This document shows, in pieces, positions 44,390-52,808 of a DNA stretch of 64,000 nucleotides. The stretch comes from Pseudomonadota bacterium (GTDB taxonomy: Bacteria > Pseudomonadota > Gammaproteobacteria > Pseudomonadales > Pseudohongiellaceae), in the NCBI GenBank assembly GCA_027621405.1, contig JAQCBT010000001.1, positions 208,034 to 272,033 of the forward strand, given 5' to 3'. The position numbers and the translations under genes were made by a program. Position 1 is the stretch's first letter, and each line of letters starts with the position of its first letter. Under the pieces are notes generated by a model, which worked only from the letters and a program-made list of their open reading frames with translations, ran no database searches and had not been told where the DNA came from.

Positions 44390-46309
44390 TCACTGCTCCA
44401 GCGCTTCCCAGGCTTCATAGGCCTGCTGCAGCTTGTCCTGTAGCTCGCCAGATTCCTTTAGGACCGCGTCGATCTCAGCCTGGCCTTTATCGTAGAAGCT
44501 TGCCTCGCCGATGAGAGTTTCCAGTTCCATCTGGCGGCTTTCCAGGCGCTCGATCAGTTTCATTTGCTTGTCCAGTGCCTTCTTGCGCTCCCGTGCTGCC
44601 TGATGATTCCCTTTGTTGTCGGCAGGTTTGGTGCCCCCAGGCGATTGCGCTTTTGGGGCTGCCTTGGTGTCGGGTTTGGATTTTGACCCAGTGGCCGCCG
44701 GTGAATTCACTTCCAGTGCCGCCAGACTGCCGCCGCTGTGTTGCCAGTCGCTGTAGCTACCTACAAATTCATCGATCCGGCCGTTGCCCTCAAAGATCAT
44801 CAGGTTTGTCACCACGTTGTCCATGAACTGCCGATCATGGCTCACCAGAAGTACGGTGCCTTCGAACTGCAGCAGGATCTCCTCCAGCAGCTCAAGGGTC
44901 TCGATATCCAGGTCGTTGGTGGGCTCGTCCAGTACCAGGATATTGGCTGGCTTGCTGAATACCTTGGCAAGGATAGCCCGGTTCTGCTCACCGCCCGACA
45001 GGGCCTTGGCCGGGGTGCGTACCCGGTCCGGAGTAAACAGGAAGTCCCCAAGATAGGTGATGGCGTGTTTGCGTTTGCCATTGATCTCGATAAAGTCCTG
45101 GCCGCCACAGATGTTGTCGATAAGGTTCTTCTCGGGGTCCAGGTGGGCACGAAGCTGATCGAAGTAGGCCACCTGCAAGTTGGTGCCCAGCTTCACCTTG
45201 CCCTCGGTAGGCGCCAGGTCTCCCAATAGTATGCGCAGCAGGGTGGTCTTGCCGGAACCGTTTACCCCTACCAGTCCAATGCGATCACCGCGCATGACAG
45301 TTGTGGAAAAGTCCCGTATCACCGTCTTGTCATCGAAGCGTTGCGTGATATTGGTCAGTTCGGCAACCAGCTTGCCGGAACGTTCACCCTGACTGGCCGC
45401 GAAGCTGGCCTTGCCTTGTTGCTCGCGCCGCTGACTGCGCTCCCGCCGCATAGTCTCCAGTGCACGTACTCGGCCTTCGTTGCGTGTGCGCCGCGCCTTG
45501 ATGCCCTGGCGAATCCACACTTCTTCCTCTGCCAGCTTCTTGTCGAACAGCTTGTTGGCTGTCTCTTCCGCGGCCAATTGCTCTTCGCGGAAGCGCAGGA
45601 AGCGTTGATAGCTGCCTTCAAACTCCCGCAGATGCCCGCGATCGATCTCCACGATCTTGTTGGCAACCCGTTCCAGGAAACTCCGGTCGTGGGTGACCAG
45701 CAGCAGGGCGCCCTTGTAGTCCTGTAATTCCCTTTCCAGCCACTCTATGGCAACGATATCCAGATGATTGGTAGGCTCGTCCAGCAGAAGCAGCTCCGGT
45801 TCCCGCACCAGAGCCCGCGCCAGGGCCACACGCTTGCGCCAGCCACCCGACAGCTCTGACAGCCTGGCATCGGCCGGCAGGTCAAGCTGACTGATCACCG
45901 TGTCTACCTTGTTGCCCAGGCCCCAGCCATCTTTGGCGTCCAGGGCATTCTGCACCCGTTCCAGCTCGGCGCTGTCGGCATTCTCGTAGTCGGCAACAAG
46001 ATGGTGATAGCGACTCAACAGTTCGCCAACCTCCGCCAGACCTTCGGCCACCAGGTCATAGACGGTCTTGTCATCCCCATCGGGCAGGGACTGTTCCAGC
46101 CACGCCAGGCGTGTGTTGGGGCGCAGCCAGCGCTCGCCAGATTCGGGATGCTCCGCTCCGGCGACAATCTTCATCAAGGTAGTCTTGCCTGCACCATTGC
46201 GCCCCAGCAAGCCAATGCGCTCGCCCTTGTCGATCTGGAAGTCCACGCCATCCAGCAAAACGTGGGTACCGAAGTTGAGGCTGACATTGTCGAGTTTTAG
46301 CAGTGGCAT
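44390..46309 (-). CDS. uup: ABC-F ATPase Uup
   Basis: A 639-residue soluble tandem ABC ATPase. The first cassette has Walker A GRNGAGKTT, signature LSGGWRKR and Walker B LLLLDEPTNHLD. The linker is charged and helical (EEQLAAEETANKLFDKKLAE). The second cassette has GVNGSGKTT, LSGGEQNR and ILVLDEPTNDLD. A C-terminal coiled coil (about 570-639) is typical of Uup and binds DNA or ribosomes in relatives. Uup affects ribosome function and transposon precise excision in E. coli. It is bracketed by two copies of one palindrome on its two flanks. Confidence 0.95.
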   Translation of the reverse strand: MPLLKLDNVSLNFGTHVLLDGVDFQIDKGERIGLLGRNGAGKTTLMKIVAGAEHPESGERWLRPNTRLAWLEQSLPDGDDKTVYDLVAEGLAEVGELLSRYHHLVADYENADSAELERVQNALDAKDGWGLGNKVDTVISQLDLPADARLSELSGGWRKRVALARALVREPELLLLDEPTNHLDIVAIEWLERELQDYKGALLLVTHDRSFLERVANKIVEIDRGHLREFEGSYQRFLRFREEQLAAEETANKLFDKKLAEEEVWIRQGIKARRTRNEGRVRALETMRRERSQRREQQGKASFAASQGERSGKLVAELTNITQRFDDKTVIRDFSTTVMRGDRIGLVGVNGSGKTTLLRILLGDLAPTEGKVKLGTNLQVAYFDQLRAHLDPEKNLIDNICGGQDFIEINGKRKHAITYLGDFLFTPDRVRTPAKALSGGEQNRAILAKVFSKPANILVLDEPTNDLDIETLELLEEILLQFEGTVLLVSHDRQFMDNVVTNLMIFEGNGRIDEFVGSYSDWQHSGGSLAALEVNSPAATGSKSKPDTKAAPKAQSPGGTKPADNKGNHQAARERKKALDKQMKLIERLESRQMELETLIGEASFYDKGQAEIDAVLKESGELQDKLQQAYEAWEALEQ

Positions 46310-46360
46310 AGATGGTTGCGGCAGGGCCGGGCAGGAAACAGGGGCGCAATCTTAACCGAT

Positions 46361-46407
46361 AAATAGGGACAGATTTATTTTTTACAAAAATAAATCTGTC
46401 CCTATTT
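46361..46407. repeat. Palindromic repeat, family A copy 2 (22-bp perfect stem)
   Basis: AAATAGGGACAGATTTATTT plus TT (46361-46382) pairs perfectly with 46386-46407 around a 3-base loop. It shares its core with the copy at 44330. It sits between uup and the aminotransferase gene, whose longest frame would begin inside its right flank. Confidence 0.85.
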
Positions 46408-46485
46408 TCCATGGAAAACCAGCCCGGATCACAGTACTCTGAACTCAATAATAAAACCTCTCAAAATATCGATGGAGGCCACACC

Positions 46486-47634
46486 GTGAAAACAAGAATA
46501 AGCAGACGCAATTTCCTTCTCGGCAGCTCCGCTGTAGTGGCCGCTGGCGCCATGCAAGGCATCCCGGGCACCCCGTTCTCGCCACCGATAAGCCTCATGA
46601 AGAGTGCGCTGGGCCAGGCTGGCATCGCCATGCCTGACCGTGTCATACGCATGAACTCCAACGAGAATCCCTGGGGGCCCTCCCGGGCTGCGCTGCGCGC
46701 GATTAGCGCAGCCGTCGAAGAGGCAAATCTCTACACCTATTTCCTGGCCGGCGAAATGTCGGAATTGATCGGTGGCCTGAATAATATCTCCCCGGACCAT
46801 ATCAGTGTGGGTGCGGGTTCCGCAGAGCTGCTCAAGATGGGAGGCCTGTTGGCCAGTATGGACGAGGGTTCAATCGTGGTCGCCGACCCGACCTTCGAGG
46901 ACCTGCCGCGCTACGCTGGCGATAACGGCTCCGAGGTGATTCGGGTACCGGTTAACGACAAGATGGAAACCGACCTCGAGGCCATGGCCAGCGCCATCCG
47001 CCGCGATACCAAGCTGGTCTACATCTGCAACCCCAACAACCCCATTCCCACCATCGTCGAGAAAAACGCGCTCAGGGATTTTGCCCTGGAGATATCCCGT
47101 GACCGACTGGTGTTTATCGATGAGGCCTACCACGAGTTTGTCGATAATCCCGAGTACAGCACCATGATGGACCTGGTCCGTGATGGCCATCGCAACATCA
47201 TCATCGCCCGTACAGCATCCAAGATTCATGGCCTGGCCGGGCTGCGGGTGGGGTTCAGCTTCGCGCACCCCGATCTTGCCGCAGAGATCAACCGGCGCAT
47301 GACCGGCACGCTCAATATCATGGGCATGCGTGCGGCCCTGGCCAGCTACCGCGACCAGGAGCACTCCAGCTTCGTATTGCGCATGAATAAAGAGTCACTC
47401 GATATCACCCAGGGCTATTTCCGTGAGGCAGGCATACGCCACATAAACTCCAATGCCAACTTCACCTTTGTCGAGACCGGTCACGATATTGCCGAGGTGC
47501 AGGCACGCTTGCTGGAGCACAACATACGGGTAGGCAGGCCATTCCCGCCATTCCGTAACTGGATGCGGCTGAGTATGGCCAAGCCCGATGAGATGCGGTA
47601 TTTCGTGCAGACTTACAAGAAACTCTATGGCTAA
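46486..47634 (+). CDS. Tat-exported histidinol-phosphate-aminotransferase-like enzyme
   Basis: A 382-residue protein with a twin-arginine signal (ISRRNFLLGSSA, residues 4-15, then AAGAM...). The body is a fold-type I PLP aminotransferase of the HisC-like group: IRMNSNENPWGPSRAALRAI, YICNPNNPIPT, FIDEAYHEF, and the PLP lysine in ARTASKIHGLAGLRVGF. The GTG at 46486 is preferred over an ATG at 46411 because TGGAGG sits seven bases before it and the signal then begins near the N-terminus. A PLP enzyme folded before Tat export is unusual. Its substrate is unknown, and there are no histidine genes nearby. Confidence 0.88.
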   Translation: MKTRISRRNFLLGSSAVVAAGAMQGIPGTPFSPPISLMKSALGQAGIAMPDRVIRMNSNENPWGPSRAALRAISAAVEEANLYTYFLAGEMSELIGGLNNISPDHISVGAGSAELLKMGGLLASMDEGSIVVADPTFEDLPRYAGDNGSEVIRVPVNDKMETDLEAMASAIRRDTKLVYICNPNNPIPTIVEKNALRDFALEISRDRLVFIDEAYHEFVDNPEYSTMMDLVRDGHRNIIIARTASKIHGLAGLRVGFSFAHPDLAAEINRRMTGTLNIMGMRAALASYRDQEHSSFVLRMNKESLDITQGYFREAGIRHINSNANFTFVETGHDIAEVQARLLEHNIRVGRPFPPFRNWMRLSMAKPDEMRYFVQTYKKLYG

Positions 47635-47854
47635 GTGCGCTTCATAAACAGAAATCGGAAAAGACCGGGCATAATATACGGTTAGCAAAACTCCGGACGG
47701 CAGTTTGCTCTTCTTGACCTATTGCGGATTGGCGCTGTGTTGATTTGCTAATTCTGGTCGTTGTATGGTGTTTATGAATAGTTTGCAAATACTCTTAAGA
47801 ACTATTCCCCTGTCAGCAAAAGTTTAGCTTTCCTCAAGCTACGAACGAGCGTCT
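47635..47854. other. AT-rich intergenic region upstream of the DUF4062 gene
   Basis: 220 bases without a gene, AT-rich, presumably holding the promoter of the DUF4062/NB-ARC gene. No convincing -35/-10 pair or terminator was identified. Confidence 0.4.
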
Positions 47855-48550
47855 ATGTCCAATTCACTAAGAAAGCCTCGGGTATTTGTGTCGTCTACGA
47901 TGCAGGATTTGCGACGGCATCGTGAGACTGCCATCAAACAGCTCAAGAGCAGCGATTGTATTGTTGATGCCATGGAGGATTGGACAGCAACAAACAAATC
48001 TCCAGTTGAGTACTCGACAGACAGGGCTAAGGAAAGCGATCTCTTGATACTTCTGGTGGGCTCTCGAATGGGTCATAAACCAAGCGGGCTCGATAAGAGT
48101 ATTACCAGGCTGGAGTATGAGGCTGCAATGAGCAATGACTGCGCCATTCATGTCTACTTGCTGGAAGATCAATACTTAGGCGCAGACATCAAAGAAGATC
48201 CGGATTTTGCTGATCTGATGCAGTTTCGGGAGATGTTAAAGGAGAGTTTCACTGTTGGCTGGTTCAATCCGGAACACACTTCCATCGATGTGACTCCGGC
48301 ATTGGTTCGCTGGTTGCTTGAAAACATTGCATTGCAGCCTGCAGTTACTTATCTGCCGAGAGCGAGGAACCCGAATTTTCTCGGTCGAGATGCACTTTTT
48401 TCAATACTGAATTCATTTTCCTCCACTAGCGGACCAGGGAAAACTCAAATTCTTGTAGGCATGGGAGGGGTTGGGAAAAGCCAGCTAGCACTCGAATTTG
48501 CCTACGGGTTTCGTGATCGCTATGCGACAGTCTGGTGGATCAACGCCTAA
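47855..48550 (+). CDS. DUF4062 + NB-ARC N-terminal part (upstream half of interrupted STAND gene)
   Basis: 231 residues. Residues 8-95 form a DUF4062 domain (PRVFVSSTMQDLRRHRETAI, then DLLILLVGSRMGH), a TIR-like fold found at the N-terminus of bacterial NLR-like proteins. A linker leads to the NB-ARC P-loop GMGGVGKS at 202-209. The frame stops at TAA (48548-48550) right after VWWINA, in the middle of the nucleotide-binding domain. The next codon continues the same frame into the second half, so this is one gene with a nonsense codon. Composition is AT-richer than the neighbours, which suggests acquired DNA. Relatives are thought to act as antiphage STAND NTPases; here that is inferred. Confidence 0.85.
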   Translation: MSNSLRKPRVFVSSTMQDLRRHRETAIKQLKSSDCIVDAMEDWTATNKSPVEYSTDRAKESDLLILLVGSRMGHKPSGLDKSITRLEYEAAMSNDCAIHVYLLEDQYLGADIKEDPDFADLMQFREMLKESFTVGWFNPEHTSIDVTPALVRWLLENIALQPAVTYLPRARNPNFLGRDALFSILNSFSSTSGPGKTQILVGMGGVGKSQLALEFAYGFRDRYATVWWINA

Positions 48551-48565
48551 ACACGAGAGGAGCAG

Positions 48566-50875
48566 TTGCAAGGACTTAAAGATCTTGCAGTTGCCATTGA
48601 TTTGCCAGAGACACAAGGCACTGAGTCTGAAACCCAAGCCAAGGCTGCTGTTCGTTGGCTGAATTCACATCCGGGCTGGTTGCTAATAGTAGATAATGCG
48701 ATCGATGCAAAATCTGTCAGTGATCTGCTTCCTGATTCATCTAACGGACACACTATCATCACTTCCCGTAATCCGAGTTGGGGAAATATTGGCGAAGTTG
48801 TAGAAGTTCCCCCTTTATCACGCGTGAACGCAATCGACTTCCTTATAGGCGGCTCAAGTCAAAGGGATGAATATTCTGCTGGCCTTGTCGCCGCTGAGCT
48901 TGGCGATCTGCCGTTGGCACTGGAACAAGCAAGGGCCTATATGGAAAGCCGGGGTTTGGAGATTGCCAAGTACCTCGAAATTTATAAGAAGCATGGCAAG
49001 CGGATTCGGGAAATTGATGAGTCGCCTTACTACCCCGCCTCGATCGCAACTACCTGGTCAATGGCCATGGATGAGATATCGGCCCGGTTTCCAATAGCCG
49101 AGATATTGCTCGAATGTATGAGTCTGTTGTCTTCAAATCATGTGTATCTCGACTTCTTTGCCAAGCAAACTCCAATCTCGACCGAGAAAGATGGTTTTGG
49201 TGTTGTACTTTTCAATATTCAGGAGCTCAAAGATCTCCAACTGCAATGGGATGAGTTCGAATTGATCGAGGCGGGCTCGGCGATTCGAAAGTATGCGTTG
49301 GCAAGCGGCACAAATGATTGCCTGACTATGCACAGGGTAGTTCGGGCAGTTATCAGGGATTCGATCGAACAGGATAGGGAAATTCAATTGATCAAAAACC
49401 TAATTTGCAGATTAGTGTCTGTACCGACGAGCTTCTTCAAATACGATTATGACGCACGAATAAGCAATATCAGGGCACATGTTGGTGAGTTGGTTAAGGA
49501 ATCTCTGAAGCTGGAACTCGAGGGTAAAGAAGCATGTAATTTGTATTACAACTATTCAAGATACAGGATCGAGAACATTGAAGGAAAGGCCTCATTAGCC
49601 CTTGTTCGGGCGCTGGCAAAGAAAAATTACCAGATGGCTATTGGTAGCTATGGAGAAAACTCTCCCGAATCGGCAGCTACTCTTGCTTTGCTAAGCTATG
49701 TGAATGCAAGATTTGGGAAGAAGGAAGAAGCGATGGACGGTTATAAAGACCTCGAATATCGCATCAAATCAATTCAGTCCCAATTTCCTATGGAGGCGGC
49801 CAACTGTTTGGCAACCGCAAGCCAGGATCTGGATCGAGTATGGTTTAATAGTGAGGCAGAAAAATTTGCTAGTTGGTCGTTAGACATTGCGCGATCCAAC
49901 TTGGACAAGGATGACATAAATTTGTGCTACTACCTCTTCGTTTGTGGGAGCGCGTATCTTTATAGTAATCCGGAAAAGTCGGAATCAATCCTGCGTGAAG
50001 CTGTCAAACTTGGTTCCGGGTTGGAGGAGGATCATGAGGTTGTGCTTGCCTGTATAGGTTTGCTTGGAGACACGTTGTGTCGACTCGGAAAATTTGAACA
50101 AGCTGTAGAGCTATCAGAAAAGGCGTTAAAAAGCTGGATTAACAAGCATGGGGAGGAAAGTAGCTCTGTTGGATTTCGTCAATACAAGTTGATGAGTGTC
50201 TACCACATGGCTGGTCGTTATGAAGATGCAGTAGAGGCCGGTATGCGTGCGGCGGAGATAGTGGAGAAGTCTAGCGGTGCCCCGGACAGGTTATCAGAAG
50301 TCTGGTTCTACCTGTCAAAAGTATACAAGTCGATGGAAGACTATGTAGAGGCAGTCAAATATATCGACCTGGCGATTGATATGACTTCTCGCACTCTTGG
50401 TAATGTCGTTGAGTTAGTAGCCTACTATGACTATCTTGCAGATTACGCAAGCCACCTTTCATGGTATGAGGTTCTCAATGAGGCTATCGCAGGCATGCGG
50501 CGAGTTCTCGATGAGTCAAACATAGCAGACAAGGATTATTGGTACGTCAAGGCAATGTATTGGCAGCTCTATTCCAATTTCTGGGAGCACAAGTTTGAAG
50601 AAGCTCAAGTGGACTGTGTGTCTGCTTTGGGGCTCGCCCTTAAGCTGGAACAAAAAAGCCATGTACGAAAGCTCGTTAAAGACATTGCTTTTTGGGAGAG
50701 ACTGATTCATGAGCAGGTCATTGAGCGTGATTCGATAAGCGGCATCTATCGCTCTGAAATGATCTCAACTTTACGTCAGAAGCATTCCGCGATACTTGAT
50801 TCCGCGGAATTAGATAGTGTTGATGAGCGAGTGAATAGCTGGATTGGGCGGAAGACTTGCACAGATGAAGGGTAG
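48566..50875 (+). CDS. NB-ARC/TPR C-terminal part (downstream half of interrupted STAND gene)
   Basis: 769 residues in the same frame as the upstream half, five codons after its TAA. It holds the rest of the NB-ARC domain: Walker B WLLIVDNA, a TTSR-like ITSRNPSW and the GDLPLALEQARAY GxP motif. A long helical region with TPR-like units follows (GKFEQAVELSEKALKSW, GRYEDAVEAGMRAAEIVE, EDYVEAVKYIDLAIDM). In such proteins the C-terminal repeats sense the trigger. A TTG at 48566 with GAGGAG a few bases upstream could restart translation, but without a P-loop this half cannot bind ATP alone. Probably a pseudogene unless the stop is read through or is a sequence error. Confidence 0.82.
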   Translation: MQGLKDLAVAIDLPETQGTESETQAKAAVRWLNSHPGWLLIVDNAIDAKSVSDLLPDSSNGHTIITSRNPSWGNIGEVVEVPPLSRVNAIDFLIGGSSQRDEYSAGLVAAELGDLPLALEQARAYMESRGLEIAKYLEIYKKHGKRIREIDESPYYPASIATTWSMAMDEISARFPIAEILLECMSLLSSNHVYLDFFAKQTPISTEKDGFGVVLFNIQELKDLQLQWDEFELIEAGSAIRKYALASGTNDCLTMHRVVRAVIRDSIEQDREIQLIKNLICRLVSVPTSFFKYDYDARISNIRAHVGELVKESLKLELEGKEACNLYYNYSRYRIENIEGKASLALVRALAKKNYQMAIGSYGENSPESAATLALLSYVNARFGKKEEAMDGYKDLEYRIKSIQSQFPMEAANCLATASQDLDRVWFNSEAEKFASWSLDIARSNLDKDDINLCYYLFVCGSAYLYSNPEKSESILREAVKLGSGLEEDHEVVLACIGLLGDTLCRLGKFEQAVELSEKALKSWINKHGEESSSVGFRQYKLMSVYHMAGRYEDAVEAGMRAAEIVEKSSGAPDRLSEVWFYLSKVYKSMEDYVEAVKYIDLAIDMTSRTLGNVVELVAYYDYLADYASHLSWYEVLNEAIAGMRRVLDESNIADKDYWYVKAMYWQLYSNFWEHKFEEAQVDCVSALGLALKLEQKSHVRKLVKDIAFWERLIHEQVIERDSISGIYRSEMISTLRQKHSAILDSAELDSVDERVNSWIGRKTCTDEG

Positions 50876-50915
50876 TCGCGGAATTTTTCTTGTCACTTAT
50901 AGTGATTTGTGATTT

Positions 50916-50976
50916 GGGGACACTCACAACCTGACCACCCGGGAGTGCCGGAAGAAGTCAAATTGTGAGTGTGCCC
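50916..50976. repeat. Palindromic repeat, family B copy 1
   Basis: GGGGACACTCACAACCTGAC (50916-50935) pairs, with four mismatches, with GTCAAATTGTGAGTGTGCCC (50957-50976). Sixteen bases of its left arm recur in reverse complement at 62887-62902. It follows the STAND gene stop by 40 bases. Confidence 0.7.
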
Positions 50977-51047
50977 TGGATTCTCGCAGGGTAGCTGGCG
51001 ATAGGGGGTTTATCTCAATACCGGAGACTACCCCCCGAACCACTCTG

Positions 51048-51797
51048 CTACTTTCTCTTGATGACCTTCAGGAGAAATCGGTCCGTTGCTCCCCGCAATG
51101 GGCCAAACACGCCAGCGCTGCGATCATCATCGGGATTGCGCAATAGTCTGGAGCTCGCCGCCGCAAACAGCCCGGCTTTCTGCACGTCGGCAACCACCTG
51201 GGCTTCCAGGGCCCGGTGCAGTGGACCCGGATCATACTGTGGAGTGCCGGCATGGTCGATAATGCCTAACACGCCGCCCGGCTTGAGGACTCTGCGCATC
51301 TCTGCCAGGAATTCAGCTGCAGCATCGGGATTGTCGGATCGATACAGTTCATGGAACTCCAGGGCAATGATTACCGCGTCGACCGAGTTTGCAGGAAGGC
51401 CCAGGTCATCCGGCTCGCGAGTCAGTCTCTCCACATTGCGCAGGCGGTTATTGGCCAGGCGTTCTTCGATCGCGGCAGCCGTGCGCTCGCCACGCTCCCC
51501 GGTGAGGGAGGCGGCAGAATTCTGCATATAGACCTTGCCAGACGGACCCACCGCGATAGAGAGAACCTCGGTGTAGTAGCCAGCGGCGGCAATGAGGTCG
51601 ACCACGGTCATGCCGCTACCAATACCCAGAAACTCTAGCACTTCGGCAGGCTTGCGACCGGCATCCCGTTCCTTGTCGGCATCGGGTCTACCAGCTGCAT
51701 TGCTTAGAGCGGCTTGCAGGGACGCGGCGTTCTGAGCCTGTACAGGTATGCAGAAGACAGCCAGGGTTGCCACCAAGATCATCAGGGCTTTTTTCAT
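51048..51797 (-). CDS. Exported class I SAM-dependent methyltransferase-like protein
   Basis: A 249-residue protein with a signal peptide (about 1-21, ending VQAQ). It belongs to the COG4798-type predicted methyltransferases: PAEVLEFLGIGSGMTVVDLI leads to the SAM-binding loop, and VDAVIIALEFHELYRSDN and AEMRRVLKPGGVLGIIDH are later motifs. The methyl donor SAM is not expected in the periplasm, so the exported location is puzzling for a methyltransferase. The fold may be used for another purpose. AGGTAAAAAC before the ATG is a reasonable ribosome binding site. Substrate unknown. Confidence 0.85.
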   Translation of the reverse strand: MKKALMILVATLAVFCIPVQAQNAASLQAALSNAAGRPDADKERDAGRKPAEVLEFLGIGSGMTVVDLIAAAGYYTEVLSIAVGPSGKVYMQNSAASLTGERGERTAAAIEERLANNRLRNVERLTREPDDLGLPANSVDAVIIALEFHELYRSDNPDAAAEFLAEMRRVLKPGGVLGIIDHAGTPQYDPGPLHRALEAQVVADVQKAGLFAAASSRLLRNPDDDRSAGVFGPLRGATDRFLLKVIKRK

Positions 51798-52096
51798 TGT
51801 TTTTACCTCTCAAAAAGTGGGTTCGAAAGGCTGAGAGTACGACGATTAGGCTGGAATGGCTAGCCGCATAATCAGTTTGGATACGGGGTGCAAACTTACT
51901 TTGTCCCCTTAGAGCCCGACAGTTTGTTGCAATGATGAGCCTCTGTTCCAGTCGAAAAGATTCGTGGGTGACGAAGCATTCCAAAATCCTTGCCTGGTTC
52001 CCGAAACAGATGGATTGCGGCGTTCGATGCCTTTCAATACCATAGTAATTTGGCCCGGATCAAAGTAACCTGTTGAGCTTTGATTGGTTCCCTGGA

Positions 52097-52696
52097 ATGA
52101 AGACAATCAGCTGGTCAATGATGGTGTTGGGTGCTGTGGGCATAGGTCTTTATGCCCTGGCCAATGCGCTCGTTCCCGTTGCACGTGGTGAGTTCGTAAC
52201 AGCCATGTTGGATACCAGTGCAGTAGGCGCAATACTGCATTTTGCCGCGGGCGGTGTCGTCATTATCGTAGGTGCGCTGCAATTTAACCAGGACCTGCGC
52301 AGTCGCAATACTCAACTGCACAGAACACTGGGGAAGGTCTATGTGTTCGGTTGCATCCTCGGCGGTTTTGCTGGTTTGTATATGGCTTTCTTCTCCTTCG
52401 GAGGTGTGGTCACGCATTGGGGATTCGGAACCCTGGCGGTGTGTTGGATTGTCGCCACCAGCATGGCGTACAAACACATTCGCAATGGTGCGGTGCGATT
52501 GCATCAGGACTGGATGATACGCAGTTACGCGCTGACCCTGGCCGCACTAACCCTGCGCATCTATCTCCCTGTTACCCAGATTGCCGGCCTGGACTTTGAG
52601 CCGAGCTACCAGGCAATAAGCTGGTTCTGCTGGGTGCCAAATCTCATTGTTGCGGAATGGTTTATTGTTCCGCGTTCGAACAGGCGTCCGGTCTAA
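52097..52696 (+). CDS. DUF2306 membrane protein
   Basis: A 199-residue protein with about six membrane helices. The family marks are FAAGGVVIIVGALQFN near the second helix, LHRTLGKVYVFG, and VRLHQDWMIRSYALTLAAL. DUF2306 proteins are small bacterial integral-membrane proteins of unknown function with conserved histidines (here in LHRTLGK and LHQDWM) that might bind heme or metal. The ATG at 52097 begins at the first helix; a TTG at 52073 is less likely. Confidence 0.8.
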   Translation: MKTISWSMMVLGAVGIGLYALANALVPVARGEFVTAMLDTSAVGAILHFAAGGVVIIVGALQFNQDLRSRNTQLHRTLGKVYVFGCILGGFAGLYMAFFSFGGVVTHWGFGTLAVCWIVATSMAYKHIRNGAVRLHQDWMIRSYALTLAALTLRIYLPVTQIAGLDFEPSYQAISWFCWVPNLIVAEWFIVPRSNRRPV

Positions 52697-52808
52697 TCTT
52701 TCCGGGTAGGTAGCGATGGAGTCAAAGTCACTGGTGTAAGAATGCGGCTAGGTGATGTAACCTGACCCCATTCAAAATTTGCTTGCCAGTCAAAGAGAGC
52801 CAGCAACA

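Noticed and set aside
44330..46407. uup as cargo of an insertion sequence with terminal inverted repeats
   Set aside because: Each flank is a complete palindrome in itself rather than one half of an inverted pair, no transposase is present and Uup is a core gene.
46411..46485. Extended start of the aminotransferase
   Set aside because: The ATG lies at the edge of a palindromic repeat and would bury the Tat signal; the GTG with TGGAGG is better.
48566..50875. The second half of the STAND gene as a normal independent gene
   Set aside because: It starts at TTG inside an NB-ARC domain and lacks the P-loop that the upstream half supplies in the same frame.
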